Shown piece after piece: positions 49,642 to 61,336 of a stretch of 64,000 bases of DNA; position 1 is the first letter of the stretch, and the number at the start of each line of letters is the position of its first letter. The stretch is from Schistosoma mansoni. Lineage: Eukaryota > Platyhelminthes > Trematoda > Strigeidida > Schistosomatidae. The notes beneath the pieces were generated by a model. The model saw nothing but the letters and a program-made list of their open reading frames with translations. It was not told the origin of the DNA and did no database searches. The DNA is taken from positions 16,007,749 through 16,071,748 of the forward strand of contig NC_031495.1 in assembly GCF_000237925.1 (NCBI RefSeq), written 5' to 3'. The position numbers and the translations under genes were made by a program.

Positions 49642-49985
49642 AAACTTCGGGCATCATTTACAAATTCAGCCGTTTTCTAATGAATATCACGATCAAAATT
49701 TGATACCACCAGTGATGACTATCTTATTTTTTTACCATATTTCGTTTTACACGTTTAGTCTTCTGTGTGGAGTTTCTGGAAATTCGTATGATAGCCATTT
49801 ACCAGTGAGAATATTTAGACGCACGTAGATTCAAGGTTCACTACTGAACATCTTCAATCATCAGTTAACAAACTTTGCTTATATTTTACCTTAATGATTA
49901 AGTAAATTATTTAAGTGATTGATGGTATGTATTTAGACGGTTTGTAAAGCTTTGCCATTAAATGTTTCATACTGATTTCAAAGTC
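49642..49985 (-). repeat. Near-identical inverted duplicate of 37013-37355
   Basis: Reverse complement of 37013-37355 with very few differences, starting directly at the gap edge. Confidence 0.9.
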
Positions 49986-50007
49986 TTGAATATGTGTACA
50001 ATAGTGC

Positions 50008-50338
50008 TCCACATCGCAAGGAGTTGTTCTCTTATCATAGTCTATAGATACTGGAAGTAATTATCAGTAAATAACTGTTAAGCTGTTATTTTGAGTTTCG
50101 GAACTTCTGCAAAAATCGGTATAAAGAAGAACTGTCTAAGTCGTTTTTGACTTCATTTACAAAGTGGAAGATAAGAATGTTGGTAGAAAATATGTGATTT
50201 CTCTAACAGTTTACAATGAATGTTCATTTGGTCTCAAAAATATTTATTAGGAATGGATCAGTGAAATTGTTTTAGGTTCACTATTTACGACGGATTTCGC
50301 CTGGCATTTTTCTAGCAGAGTTAGATAATGGGCTCCTT
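50008..50338 (+). repeat. Direct repeat, second copy (partner 49110-49441)
   Basis: Carries the same block ending GATAATGGGCTCCT and then continues TGAGAAGAATGTCGGTAAAC, which is missing in the first copy because of the gap. Confidence 0.9.
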
Positions 50339-50371
50339 GAGAAGAATGTCGGTAAACTAGATCTATACTCC

Positions 50372-50770
50372 TGTAAACATCCTTTAACCACATGAGGCTT
50401 GACAAACGAATTATCATTGTCACTAATCTCCATATCTTTCATTCGTTTGTTTTTCTGAATTCTCTTTCGTATATATCCTTCACCATTTAATTATTCGAAA
50501 ACATCTTATTACGCAACTGTAATAATTTCAAATGCCTGTTATTTCAATGTCTATTTTTCCGAATTCTGATCTACTTCCTATGCTAAAACATTGATTCGAG
50601 CTTTCAATATTCTTATCACCACTAGTACACCTATCATATTACTATGAGTTTGTACTTGTTACTTATTATGATTAGTTACGTGATTAATTTCATTGTTATT
50701 ATTGATTCACAAACTATCTTGATTGGTTGAATATTTTTCACTTGTGCATACAAATCATACTGTAAGCATA
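50372..50770 (-). repeat. Inverted repeat, right arm (partner 48655-49050)
   Basis: Reverse complement of the left arm, nearly exact between 50386 and 50748. Confidence 0.88.
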
Positions 50771-50879
50771 ATGATAACTGCGAGTATAATAGTTTTGTTT
50801 AACGAACTTGACTACTGAAAACATTAAGTAGTAACGTACAGGCAGCATAAAATATTTAGGAACTGTCCGAGTTCAGATA

Positions 50880-52100
50880 TGTTGAACAGTGAATGGAGCA
50901 CATGAGGAGAAAATGAATGCACTCATTTAAGATCATCTGCATATACAAGAGGTTTACCTATGCAGAAGCAATTGCGAATATCGCTTATATTAACTAAAAG
51001 AAGCAAATAACCTATGATATTACCTTATATCACACCAATTTTGACCGAGACTGCATCCGACGAGGAATAGTTCATTTTGACTGTTTCATGTCGGTGACTG
51101 AGGAAAGAATTAAACCAAGCAAACAGATTGGCTTCGATCCCTCAAGATCAGAGTTTTTCTATAAGAAATTGGTGGTTAATCATGTCAAAAGCTTTAGAAA
51201 TGTCAAAGTATTGCACTAAAACTACATACACTCGATCTCGTCGACTACACACTAAATTGAACATATCAAAGTGGCAGATCATACAAGATCGAGTTTTAAA
51301 GAAATCATGTTGAAAATCAGTGATACGTTTTTCAGTGGGCAAATAGCTGGAGAGTTTGTCACAAACAATCCGTTTCATTATTCTAGAGATAACTAGAGTA
51401 ATATTTATGGGTTGATAATTGTTCACATCATTCTTATCTACAAATTTGTAATGTGCCATGACATATGCGGTCTTCCAACGGTTAACGTAGGTACCTCTCT
51501 CCAGAAAGACAGTAAACAGTTTTAGAAGAAGTAGTGGAATATCAGATCCACCATATTTGAAGTAAATCGATGCAATCCCGTTCACTCCATGACCGTTTTA
51601 TACCTTCATGGACTTTATAGGTTTACTAATTCTTAGATAAATGAAAGAAACTGGTTTTACGTAGTTACAAGTCACTTATATGATATTGGAATCAATATCA
51701 TTTAGGAATTCACTATTGTTTGCAAAAATATCACTAAAAAGTTTTGGATTGGTTTTAGAGTGGTCTATAAATGTCCTATTATGCAAGATGCACGGTCTTT
51801 CTGCATTCTGAAAGGATGTAACGCGTTTAGTGAAAAGGAGAATTAGGCTTTGTACTTTTGATGTATTAAGTGCTAATAAGTCCTTATTAATGGCTCTTAA
51901 CCTACACTTTTGTTTAACTTGGTTAAAAAGTATGTTTGTTTGTGCAGCTGTTGCTAAATCATTTGACTTAAAGTAACGTTTCTGTAAGAGTCTAAAATGA
52001 ATACGATGTTTGACGGGTATAAATAATTAATTAGGCTTACTAACCCTGTACATTTTAAGTTGTTCACAGGAATCTAAACACGAGCTAGTGATCTGACGAA
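50880..52100 (-). mobile_element. CR1-like LINE fragment (SR1-type), reverse transcriptase
   Basis: Minus strand. An upstream linker reads KRIHFRLLQKRYFKSNDLA (about 51990), then KQKCRLRAINKDLLALNTSK. The main open part (51148-51585) has NRWKTAYVMAHYKFVDKNDV, NYQPINITLVISRIMKRIV, DFQHDFFKTRSC and FDISKAFDMINHQFL. The frame then shows NLFAWFNSFLSHRHETV and, after breaks, the catalytic VYADDLK near 50925. These are the CR1/Jockey-type motif sequences, unlike the two RTE-like families here. Broken by several stops; both element ends are absent. Confidence 0.85.
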
Positions 52101-54391
52101 TCAGTCATCTTTGCGAAATGCCAAGACAATACATTTGAAATCAGGGACTGATTTCAAAAGTTTCTCATATCTTCCATGTACATGAAAGATCTTTAATGTT
52201 AGCCTCTGATATCTATTAAAATGTGTTCAGTCCCATACAAGGCAACTCTTTTGTCGCCTATTTTACTGATTTGGATTACTGAAAATAATGTCATGAGTTA
52301 TTGGTAGCCAGTTCTCTTTCTAGCCTCTTCCTTATGTTATATGAAGAAAACGTTTCATTAATGACCTTTGCTAGATTTTGAATACTCAGTGGGTCCTAGA
52401 ATAAGTTATATACTGCTCTATGGTATTCACGGTGAAACATATTCTTATCAGTTTTTCAAGCTCCACTGAAACATATTCGCTGTAATTACTCACGTACACT
52501 AGCAAGTTTCAAGAAAGTAAGAGTATTTCTTCTCATAATTAGGGTTGCTCAACGTGCCGAAACACTGTGTGGGATATTAATCTCAGCCTATGTAAGTCAA
52601 CTGATAACACAACTTTATCGATAACAGGCTGACAAACAGGTCATTATTACACTACCCAACTATTAGATATTCCAAATGCTAATGGTTTTAGGATGTGAAA
52701 GGTGATGTGTATAAGTACTTTTTGGTGCCATATCTTCATTCATACCCAGTTATTATAACAGTCATTCAACTTTCTGGGTTTATTTTCTCATATATTACAG
52801 AATGTTGTACGGACATTGAGATTTCTAAAGGGTTTTGTACATTCTCAGTTGAATTTACGATTAATTTTACTGGCAGTAAATTTCCCCATGGAGCATACAT
52901 ACTTCATCATTATTACCTTGTTTACCGTAAGCTAGTATAAGTGCTTTATTATAGGTATTTCAGATGCTACAACAAGCATGTATTTAGTTACACAGGGCAT
53001 TAATTATGAAGTTCCATCATCAATCCGAAATACTTAAACTATGCTCTCCATGTCAAGCATCTTTGACAATTAAACTGGTGGAAGTATTTCAAGCAGAGAC
53101 GATTACATGTATTTCAATAACTGAGTCGTGTCAAGGAAATACTTTTTAGATAATATAACTGAACAGTGACTGATTTCAGCTGGTAAGATTTGGAAGAACA
53201 ACAAGAAGGGCCGTTGGGATCTACATAGTGGCTTGTAGAACATGTTCAGTGCTTTATCGCTAAAAATATAAACCAATGGATTCTAGTTTACCAGTCTAAA
53301 GGAATGGTATTCCCGCAATACTTGAGTTTCCTGATTTTGTGATAAGCGGGGCCAGTCAGGCATCGATTGAATAATAAGTGACAGAGGCGAGACTATAATT
53401 TATGGACGAACCGATCAGGTTTAAGATAGCAGGTCTTAGATTTTAGAGCGACATTCGTCCACTCATTTGGCTAAATAGCGTTTCAGTATTATAGATGATG
53501 TCAGTTCGTGATGAAAACATTGAATATAATTTCTAACACTAGCGTTCAACTGTAAATCCTAGTTCCTCGCGCTAATTTATAACCCTCATTTAACCCTAGT
53601 AAGTAGATGGATATTTTTAAGATCATTTTAAAATTACTCAAAGGTCGTCCATAAATTATAGTCTCACTATGACAGATGTTGACAAATGAACATTACTGAT
53701 CAAGATTTGACTACACTTTATAAGGCAATAGACATAAGCTATTGATATTCTTACTCAATTAGCTGGTTCGGCTACGAATATAAGAAGCACATATATCAGT
53801 ATTAGACCCAGACGACGGGACAACATAATGATTTAATCCTTGGAGATTTCACGAGTGCATACTTCCGAAAAATCACAAGCTAGAACAAAACAGTTGTTCA
53901 TTTTACCCTCAAAATCAGTAGGGTTTTTTTATCAGCTATTATCTCTGGAATTAAAACTCTGGTAGCTCAATAAAATCAGAAAGAACTGTATTCACCGTAA
54001 CAAAAATTTTAGACTATTCTCTGGTAATACTACAAATGAGACGGATTTAAATCTTGATGTTATTTAAAGAATTAAAATTCTCAAAAGAACCAATTTAATT
54101 CAGCATATAAATAGCTAAAAATTATTTTAACAAACAATCAGTATCATTGCCAAAAAATAAATTACTTAAAAGAAAACAAGGCAATAGTGATTAAAAAAGT
54201 AAATCAATAAACAACAAGAAATTTCGATGACTATACAACAGTAATAAAAGAAGTAATGGGTTCAATTAATCAAAGTTATATTCTAAAACGGAGCACAATT
54301 ATCTGTATAACTCCTGGTACCGAAATAACATAGTCTTTTTAAAGTAACCTGAATGATAAAGAGCAATGTAAAAAGGAAGTGTGAAAGATAA
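52101..54391. other. Unassigned; may include more of the CR1-like element and the GAA 3' region
   Basis: 52100-52340 may be the decayed 5' part of the CR1-like element. The 53-54.4 kb part should hold the 3' UTR of the alpha-glucosidase gene; no canonical polyadenylation signal stands out. The rest is not recognised. Confidence 0.35.
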
Positions 54392-56605
54392 TCAAAATTT
54401 CCATTTGATTATAAATTGTTTACTTAAAGTTAAAAGCGATTGATTTTTAATTTGACTGGTTTCTAAGTCATTGTCAAACATAAAATCTACCGGTTTATTG
54501 TTTACAAGAATTTCTGTAGGCTTTTTAATGAAGCCCACTATAAGAATAGTCTTAACATCTAGTTCTTGAAAATCAATTTTCTCTAAGCTTCCAACACTCG
54601 AAGGTGTAGAAGTCACTGTCAAAGTACGATCACGTACTTCAAATTTGACGTGTATATAATTTAAATTACCATCATCTCCATTATCCCAGAATAATTCACC
54701 TGATGCTGTGATCCTCTGACCAGCAGCATCACTTCCATCATCAGTTGAAGACAAGATCACAAATAAACCGAATCCTTTCTTACGAGCGATATCTGTTGTT
54801 TCAGCAGAAACTTGCATTGGAATTATACAACCACAACGAATAGAAATCGGAATGACATTCAAAGGAGCATCGAAATATTTCCAAGTACCTCGACTAAAAT
54901 ATCGTTTGCCACTGGATAGGTTAATCCATTCTCCTGACGGAACGTAACCCTCAACGAATGTACGACCCTCATCGAGCACTGGAGTGACTAAGATGCACGA
55001 TCCGAGCATGAATTGTGCATTGACTTTATGTGTGGCCAAGTCTTCAGGGAACTCGAATGCGAGGGCACGAGCCACAGTTGTTCCATTTAAGTATGATCTA
55101 TAGAACAAAGTGTACATATAGGGCAGTAGGTGGTATCTTAGACGGATAGCCTGTTTTATAGCTTTAGTCGTTTCTTCACTCCAACATGCAGGGTCTTGAT
55201 TGTTTGAACCATGTGCATTATGATTTCGAGCAAACGGATAAAATGCACCTAACTGACTCCACCGGATGCACAGTTCCTCTGTTGTATTTCCTGTAAATCC
55301 ACATATATCAGCACCAACCATAGGAATACCAAACATATTAAAGTTAATGATTTGAACCACAGAAGTTTTCAAACTATCCCAATTCGATAAAACATCTCCT
55401 GTCCAGTGAGCGGCATATAAACCTGAACCAGCAAAACTTGAACGCGTCAATATGAAAGGTCGTTTATCAGGAAACATTCGAGTCAAAACATTGTGGGTTA
55501 CACGTGCCATATCATAACCATATATATTATGCATATTATAGTGTGTTGTGTTGTAATGTAAGGCCGATGGACAGATCGTCTTATCGTATAAAGAGTTTCC
55601 GAGGATTTTTGGGACATAAGGAGGATTGTCAAGCGTATTCGATGATGGACAACCACTGAGTGATCCACTATTGAAATTGGCTGGTTCGTTCATGTCTATC
55701 CACAAACCATCGAAGTTGATCACTTTATGGAAATCGGACGCCGACTTGAACCACCAATCCTCAGCAGATGGGTGTGAGAAATCTGGGAAAACTGTTTCAC
55801 CTGGCCACACAGTACCTAGAATCGGTGTTCCAGTTCGACTATCATTAATGAAAATACCGTGTCTCATACCATCCTCATATGGACGATATCCAGTACCACC
55901 TTTCGTGCTGACAGCTGGATCTATGATCAACACTGTTCTCACACTATACTTCTTACGTAAAACATCCCTAACATAAACATCTATCCCACCAAATCGTTTT
56001 GTGTCCACTGACCAAATTTTGTATGCATCCATATAATCAATATCAAACCACTGAGCATCTATCGGAATCCCAGCATCCACATTTCGCTTGAGGACTTCTT
56101 TGGCTTCATCCAGATTTTTCATTCCATATCTACAGATATGAAATCCGAGTGACCAATATGGGGGTATCGGTGGATGACCGATAAGACGATAATATTGATT
56201 TATCACGTCTAGTGGTTTCGGTCCAGTGAATACGAAGAAATCTAAAATGCCACCAATAGTTCTATATGTGATGGCTGGTAGAGGTGTTATTGCTACTTCT
56301 TGAGCGTTGCTGTTTAAAAAGAAGATTCCAAATGCTGTGCCACCATACTTTAAACCCATGAAGAAATTGTGAGTTCCATATAGATTCGCATATGACTGTG
56401 GATTCCCATCGTGACCCCAAAGAGCTGCACGCATCCACGTATCAAAGGTGTTTGGATATTTCTGCTCTATTTCTCCAGGACCAAAGCTTACTTGAGCATT
56501 CACACGAAATGAAATCTGCAGAAACTGATTTGAAAATATAAGCGAACTAGCCAACTGTCCAGTTGAGTCCAAAAGTACATCTTGCTCTTCAGTATTTCTC
56601 ATAAT
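54392..56605 (-). CDS. GAA: Lysosomal-type acid alpha-glucosidase (GH31), exon 2
   Basis: Second and last coding exon; joined to exon 1 (61989-62510) it gives a protein of about 911 residues, against 952 for human acid alpha-glucosidase. The acceptor TTTAG precedes ATT ATG at 56605, so Ile-Met continues ...SPFGLK from exon 1 in phase 0. The enzyme releases glucose from alpha-1,4 (and alpha-1,6) ends of glycogen and maltose. GH31 marks are ANLYGTHNFFMGL, IPPYWSLGFHICRYG, DAQWFDIDYMDAY, the nucleophile Asp in LWIDMNEPANF (codon 55694-55696, residue about 478), the acid/base Asp in HWTGDVLSNWDSL (codon 55394-55396, about 578), and GADICGFTGNTTEELC. The C-terminal beta domains follow to the stop. 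The exon is fully open with no damaged residue seen. Convergent with the reticulon gene. Confidence 0.96.
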   Translation of the reverse strand: MMRNTEEQDVLLDSTGQLASSLIFSNQFLQISFRVNAQVSFGPGEIEQKYPNTFDTWMRAALWGHDGNPQSYANLYGTHNFFMGLKYGGTAFGIFFLNSNAQEVAITPLPAITYRTIGGILDFFVFTGPKPLDVINQYYRLIGHPPIPPYWSLGFHICRYGMKNLDEAKEVLKRNVDAGIPIDAQWFDIDYMDAYKIWSVDTKRFGGIDVYVRDVLRKKYSVRTVLIIDPAVSTKGGTGYRPYEDGMRHGIFINDSRTGTPILGTVWPGETVFPDFSHPSAEDWWFKSASDFHKVINFDGLWIDMNEPANFNSGSLSGCPSSNTLDNPPYVPKILGNSLYDKTICPSALHYNTTHYNMHNIYGYDMARVTHNVLTRMFPDKRPFILTRSSFAGSGLYAAHWTGDVLSNWDSLKTSVVQIINFNMFGIPMVGADICGFTGNTTEELCIRWSQLGAFYPFARNHNAHGSNNQDPACWSEETTKAIKQAIRLRYHLLPYMYTLFYRSYLNGTTVARALAFEFPEDLATHKVNAQFMLGSCILVTPVLDEGRTFVEGYVPSGEWINLSSGKRYFSRGTWKYFDAPLNVIPISIRCGCIIPMQVSAETTDIARKKGFGLFVILSSTDDGSDAAGQRITASGELFWDNGDDGNLNYIHVKFEVRDRTLTVTSTPSSVGSLEKIDFQELDVKTILIVGFIKKPTEILVNNKPVDFMFDNDLETSQIKNQSLLTLSKQFIIKWKF

Positions 56606-57184
56606 CTAAAGTTTTCATAAAATAAAAATCATTTTAAAAAAGGTGATTTTATCTAAAAAGCTAGTAAACTAAATTTTACTCTTAATATTTCTGAATAATG
56701 AAGTAAACTAGTAAAAAGGAAAGTTAACACTACTAGTAAATTAAGCGAGCATGGTAAATGTAACAAACAGACCAATAGAAGTGGTGATAATAATGTGAAA
56801 TAAGAATAATAACATGAAGCTAAAGATATCGGATTACATAACAAGGAACATCTGTAAAGGAGATATAAAGAAAGATGAATAAACGGTGAATTCACCGTCA
56901 ATAAAATTCCATTACAATAATCGTCAAATGCAAGGAAATGTTAGACAAATAATAAATGCATCTAAGAATTTCGTTTGTCATGTTCTAAGTAAACTTTAGG
57001 TTTCCTTTTCAACCTGTTCACACACAACATTTGGTATTCGGTGACCACACTGAGTGTTAATTTTATCTTCTATGATTCCTATGGTTAAAAAATGGTAATA
57101 TCCCTATTTCGTACTTTTTTAACGATCATGGTGTAACAACGAATCTCTATTCACTAAGTTTGTTCTTTAGTGAACCTTGCCAAT

Positions 57185-57610
57185 GTTTTCCCGACCGTAG
57201 CTGCTACCTTGACGTGGTAGTCGGGCTTGCCGTTCGTGATGACCCAACCGAGCTATATTGGCTAGAACATATGTTCCTGTAGGTTCTACCATGCCTGGCA
57301 GGTCGATTAGAGAACGGTAAGACTAAAAGCAGCAACTCAAGGTCTGAGGGCGAAGTCTTACTGTTGACTGTAGAGGGGTGTGACAGCAGTAAGGGGTTTC
57401 CCTCGGACAACCAGCATTCGCAGCGATTCTGCCTTCTCACAAGGAAGGAAGGGGTTAGAAAAGGTCGACCCTAAAAATATCACGCCTCACCTCACCTCAC
57501 AGATTTCTGTCTCCGATGGTGAGGCCCTTTGAAGAACGGAGCTAACAAGTCAAAAATCCCCCACAAAAAGGCCGTGCGTGACCGGCCTCAAGCAGTTGTC
57601 CCTTTAACTC
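57185..57610 (+). mobile_element. GC-rich block, probably a LINE 5' UTR fragment
   Basis: Sharply GC-richer than its surroundings, with GTAGCTGCTACCTTGACGTG, GGCTTGCCGTTCGTGATGAC, CACCTCACCTCAC and GTCCCTTTAACTCTGCGGTC. This resembles the non-coding 5' regions of RTE-type LINEs. No coding domain follows. Orientation and family are uncertain. Confidence 0.4.
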
Positions 57611-58224
57611 TGCGGTCACGCTGTATTGGTTGATCGATAAAATTGAGAAGCATACGCTTACAAATATTTGTTCAAAGGACTTATGAGCAAACTAAAACTT
57701 CGGTGTACTGAAAGAGCCATCAACCAACTAGAAAATAGTGTTTTTGATCGCAGTAAAAATAAGACTCACTACGTAGACTTCAAGAAAAGAGTTTAGTTGG
57801 AATTTGTATACCTAAATGCTTAGAAGTTATTAGGAAAATGAAAGACAGATCTCTTATAAGTTCGAGCCGGAGTTATAACTTACACAGAAAGTTCCTATTT
57901 AATATACCTTTACGTACCGCATGAAGAAATGCAGTTGCGATTTCGATAAATTTGTTTTCCTATTCATTCTCCACTCGTTTAGCGAGCTATACTAAAAATA
58001 CAGGGGATTGAAAATAAACTAGTAAACTGAGCACTATGTATCATTTCGAATAATAAGGCGGATTTTAACAGGTTTCTATGCTTATATCTAATAAAAAAAC
58101 TTATTTTGTGAGCGAAAATCAGAAAACAGCTTCAATGCAATAATACTATGTTAAGTTAAAATGCGTTATCTACAATCATTTCATTATATTCATTACACTA
58201 CTTACTAACTACGAGTAGTATGAG

Positions 58225-60125
58225 TGTAATTTCAACTCCGTCTGTAGCTCCTCTAGGATTACTACCGGCTCAAGCCACGGTAAAAGTGAAGGGTCAGGCA
58301 TCGAGTCAACAATCCCATCCCGTGGAAAAAAATCTTGCTAAAAAATGACAACCTGAGTAAACAATTTAAAACATTTAAACCGTCCTCTGAGTTGAACGAT
58401 CGTCATTCAGAAGAATTATGACGCCTAATAGTGAAAGCCGAAGTTCTTCGGAAATCATGAGGACGATGACCATTCCAACAAACACAGAAACAATTATTAT
58501 AGGCACATTGAGCTGATTAAGCTTCAAATCAGAACCTTCTGGTTACCAAGATGAAACTGAAGCTAAAGAAACATCGGACATCTGGGGAAACAGAATTACA
58601 AAGGTGCAAGGCAGCTTTCTTTCGACATACTGACTAACTCAGCCAGTTCAAGATGACTCTCAACAACAGCTTCCAAGACTTACAAGATCTACTCAAAGAA
58701 ATAGGAACTTCTGTGATGGGCAACTGAAAAGGGATCAAAGAAGCACTAACTTCAACGCCTCAGGAGGTGATGGGCCACAAGAAGCATCATCATAAGGAAT
58801 GGATCTCTGTCGAAACCCCGTACAAGATTCAAGAACCGAGGAGTAAGAATGCACCAATTAACAACAGCCGAACAAGAACGGAGCAAGTCAAAGCACAAGC
58901 TAAATACACTGAAGCAAACATGCAAGTGACTAAGAGGTTTACAGCCAATATGCAGAAATACGTGGAACACCTAGAAATGAGAGACGAAAAAGATGCAAGA
59001 GAGGGAAATATGAGAAAACTATATAACACAACGAAGAAACTAGAAGGGGAATGTAGTAAACCAGAGAGACCAATCAACAACAAAGAAGACAAGACAGTCA
59101 CTGAGATTCGAGAACTTTGACTATCTATTGAGCAGGCCAGATGAATTGAATCCACCAGATATCGAACCAACACACATAGACGCTTCTATAGCTGTCACTC
59201 TACCAACGGTCGAAGGAATCATAATGAGAATCAGACAAAACAAGAGTGGGAAAGCAGAAGGACTTGACAACATAGCAGCTGAAGCACTGAATTCAGACAC
59301 AGAATCAACTGCAAACATGCTCTACCTTCTATTCAAGAAGATTTGGGAGGAAGAACAAGAGACAACGGACTGGAAAGATGCCAAAGAAAGGAGATCTGAG
59401 CATATGTGAGAATTACAGAGGCATCAGTTTGTTATCAGTATCAGGAAAGGTTTTCAATAGAGTGTTGTTGAACCGGATGAAGGATTCAGTAGATGCCCAA
59501 CTTCGAAATCAATAGGCTGGATTCCGTAAAGATTGGCCGTGCACAGACCGAATTGCAACACTACGGATCATCATCGAACAATCAGTTGATTGGAACTCGT
59601 CATTATACATCAGTTTCATTGATTATGAGGAGGCGTTTGACAGTGTGGATAAGAGAACATTATGGAACCTTCTTTGACACTATGGTATACTTGAGAGAAT
59701 CGTGAACATTATCCGGAACTCATACGACGGACTACACAGAAAAGTGGTGTATGGAAGACAGTTGACAGACGTATTACAAGTGAGGCCCAGTGTAAGACAA
59801 GGCTGATTACTCTCACCATTCCTTTCTCTTCTGGTGATTGACTAGATTATGAAAACCTCGACATCTGAATGGAAGCACGTTATACAATGGACAGCTTGGA
59901 TGCAACTAGACGATTTGGACTTCATAGACGACCTAGTCTTTCTATCCAATATACACCAACAAATCCAGGTGAAGACAATCAGTGTAACAGCAAACTCTGA
60001 AACAGTAGGCATTAACATACAAAAGCGAAAAAACAAGATTTTCAAACACAATACGGATAACATCAACCGACCCAATCACACTTGGAGAAGTTCTGGAGGA
60101 GGTGAAAACTCTCACGTACCTGATA
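58225..60125 (+). mobile_element. RTE-like LINE, second family, internally deleted and 3'-truncated
   Basis: The 5' UTR (58235-58420, CTCCGTCTGTAGCTCCTCTA) matches the LINE at 17885. Most of the endonuclease is missing: the start region (AGGCACATTGAG, about 58510) joins to KMKLKLKKHRTSG. Next come MMGHKKHHHKEWISVE (58767 on), KPERPINNKEDK, VEGIIMRIRQNKSGKAEGLD, a decayed middle, and LDDLDFIDDLVFLSN near 59910 (FADD changed to FIDD). Similarity stops near 60120 just before the TYLGS motif. Many stops. Antisense within the GAA intron. Confidence 0.85.
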
Positions 60126-60771
60126 GTAGCTTACAACGTGAATCATCTGCTTTCTTAAACACGTTATCAATATTCTATGTTTATTAACAAATTCATCCAA
60201 TCTCTCAAGTATTATGTATCAGTAAATCAATTAAAACTTCATTATATTGAGGTCAACTTGTATTCTTAAATCATAAGTTTTTTTCATCTGAATTTGGCTA
60301 ATTAATATCAAACACATGTATTTTCAGTTTTTGTCATCTCAGTTCTCTCTGTAAGTTTTAAACACAATTAAAGTGACAATGTTTATTATATCCTGTTATC
60401 AGAATGATCGAGTCGACCTATTCTAAATACAGGAGCATCTAATCAACCCTGAATGCGCCGCTCCAAAGGAGTCTTCCTTTAGAATAATCTACACAATCAA
60501 AGGTCGAATCAAAAACCTCTGCACTATTGAGGTGCTGGAGATCCACCAATTTAAGCATGAACTCATGCAAAAACGATAAGTCTAACGTTTCATTCTTCCT
60601 TGGCCCTAATTTCCTTCTGTAGTATGTTTTAGTCTTGTTTTTTAAAGTATTGTTTTGTAATTTCCAACCGTAATCAGTTATTACGATTATTTTTCAGTTA
60701 TTATTATGACCTTTATGTTTTCCATGTTTCTTCATATCTGTCAAGCGGACAATTACCTTTCATAATCATAT
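60126..60771. other. Unassigned intron sequence
   Basis: A GC-richer piece at 60450-60600 (GAATGCGCCGCTCCAAAGGA) may be another retroelement scrap. No domain is seen. Confidence 0.35.
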
Positions 60772-61336
60772 GAAGGGGGTTTTGTGGATAATATTGTAAT
60801 TTAATAATTGAGTTCATCAGTCAATTGAAGCTAGACCACCATGGATGACCTGAAGGCACTTGACAGCCTTTTTTTCCTAGTATGGGACTCCTCAGCAGTG
60901 TGTATCCACGACCCCCCCCGTGAGATCTGAACCCTGGATTTACAGGTCGCACGTGGACACGTAACCTCTAGACCACTAAGCCGGAATCCAACGTTGTTAA
61001 TGTCTAACTTCAACCAATCCACGTAATCGGCCCACAGTTCACCATTGTCTTCAGTGAGTTACCATCTCACAACAAACCCGGTTGAAATTCTGGAAATACC
61101 TCTTGAAGCCAGTCACTAGTGAGCACATGATTATTATCCTATGAAATAAGTTTTTGTGGATATTGTTGTAATTTATTTCGCGCGCGACAGATAAGTCCTG
61201 AGTTCGAATCTCGAGGGGCGGGATCGTGGGTGTGCACTCCCGAGGAGTCCCATACTAGGACAAAATGGCCATTCAGTGCTTTCTGGTCTTCCATGGTGGT
61301 CTAGGTTCAACTGACTCATGAATTCAACTATTAAAT
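60772..61336. mobile_element. Hammerhead fold-back repeat, family B, copy 9 (long form)
   Basis: Same plan as copies 2 and 6. Left half (minus) from AGGGGGTTTTGTGGATAATA through the arm, hammerhead (about 60856-60902), tRNA-like boxes and head to 61130. Right half (plus) repeats TTTTTGTGGATATTG, then B box GAGTTCGAATCTCG, hammerhead (61235-61280) and arm to 61336. The minus core keeps CTGAGGA but GAAA is lost in an A run. The plus core reads CCGAGGA and AAAA. Confidence 0.83.

Noticed and set aside
51128-51313. Plus-strand open frame over the CR1-like fragment
   Set aside because: Antisense shadow of the reverse-transcriptase reading frame.
55626-55976. Plus-strand open frame inside GAA
   Set aside because: Antisense shadow of the long GH31 exon.
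60540-60600. Possible further hammerhead-like GAAACGTTAGA on the minus strand
   Set aside because: No CUGANGA half or stem II hairpin before it; the short word alone is not enough.
24458-61336. CRISPR-like array from repeated palindromic units
   Set aside because: Units are far apart, variable in length and tRNA/hammerhead-derived in a eukaryotic setting.
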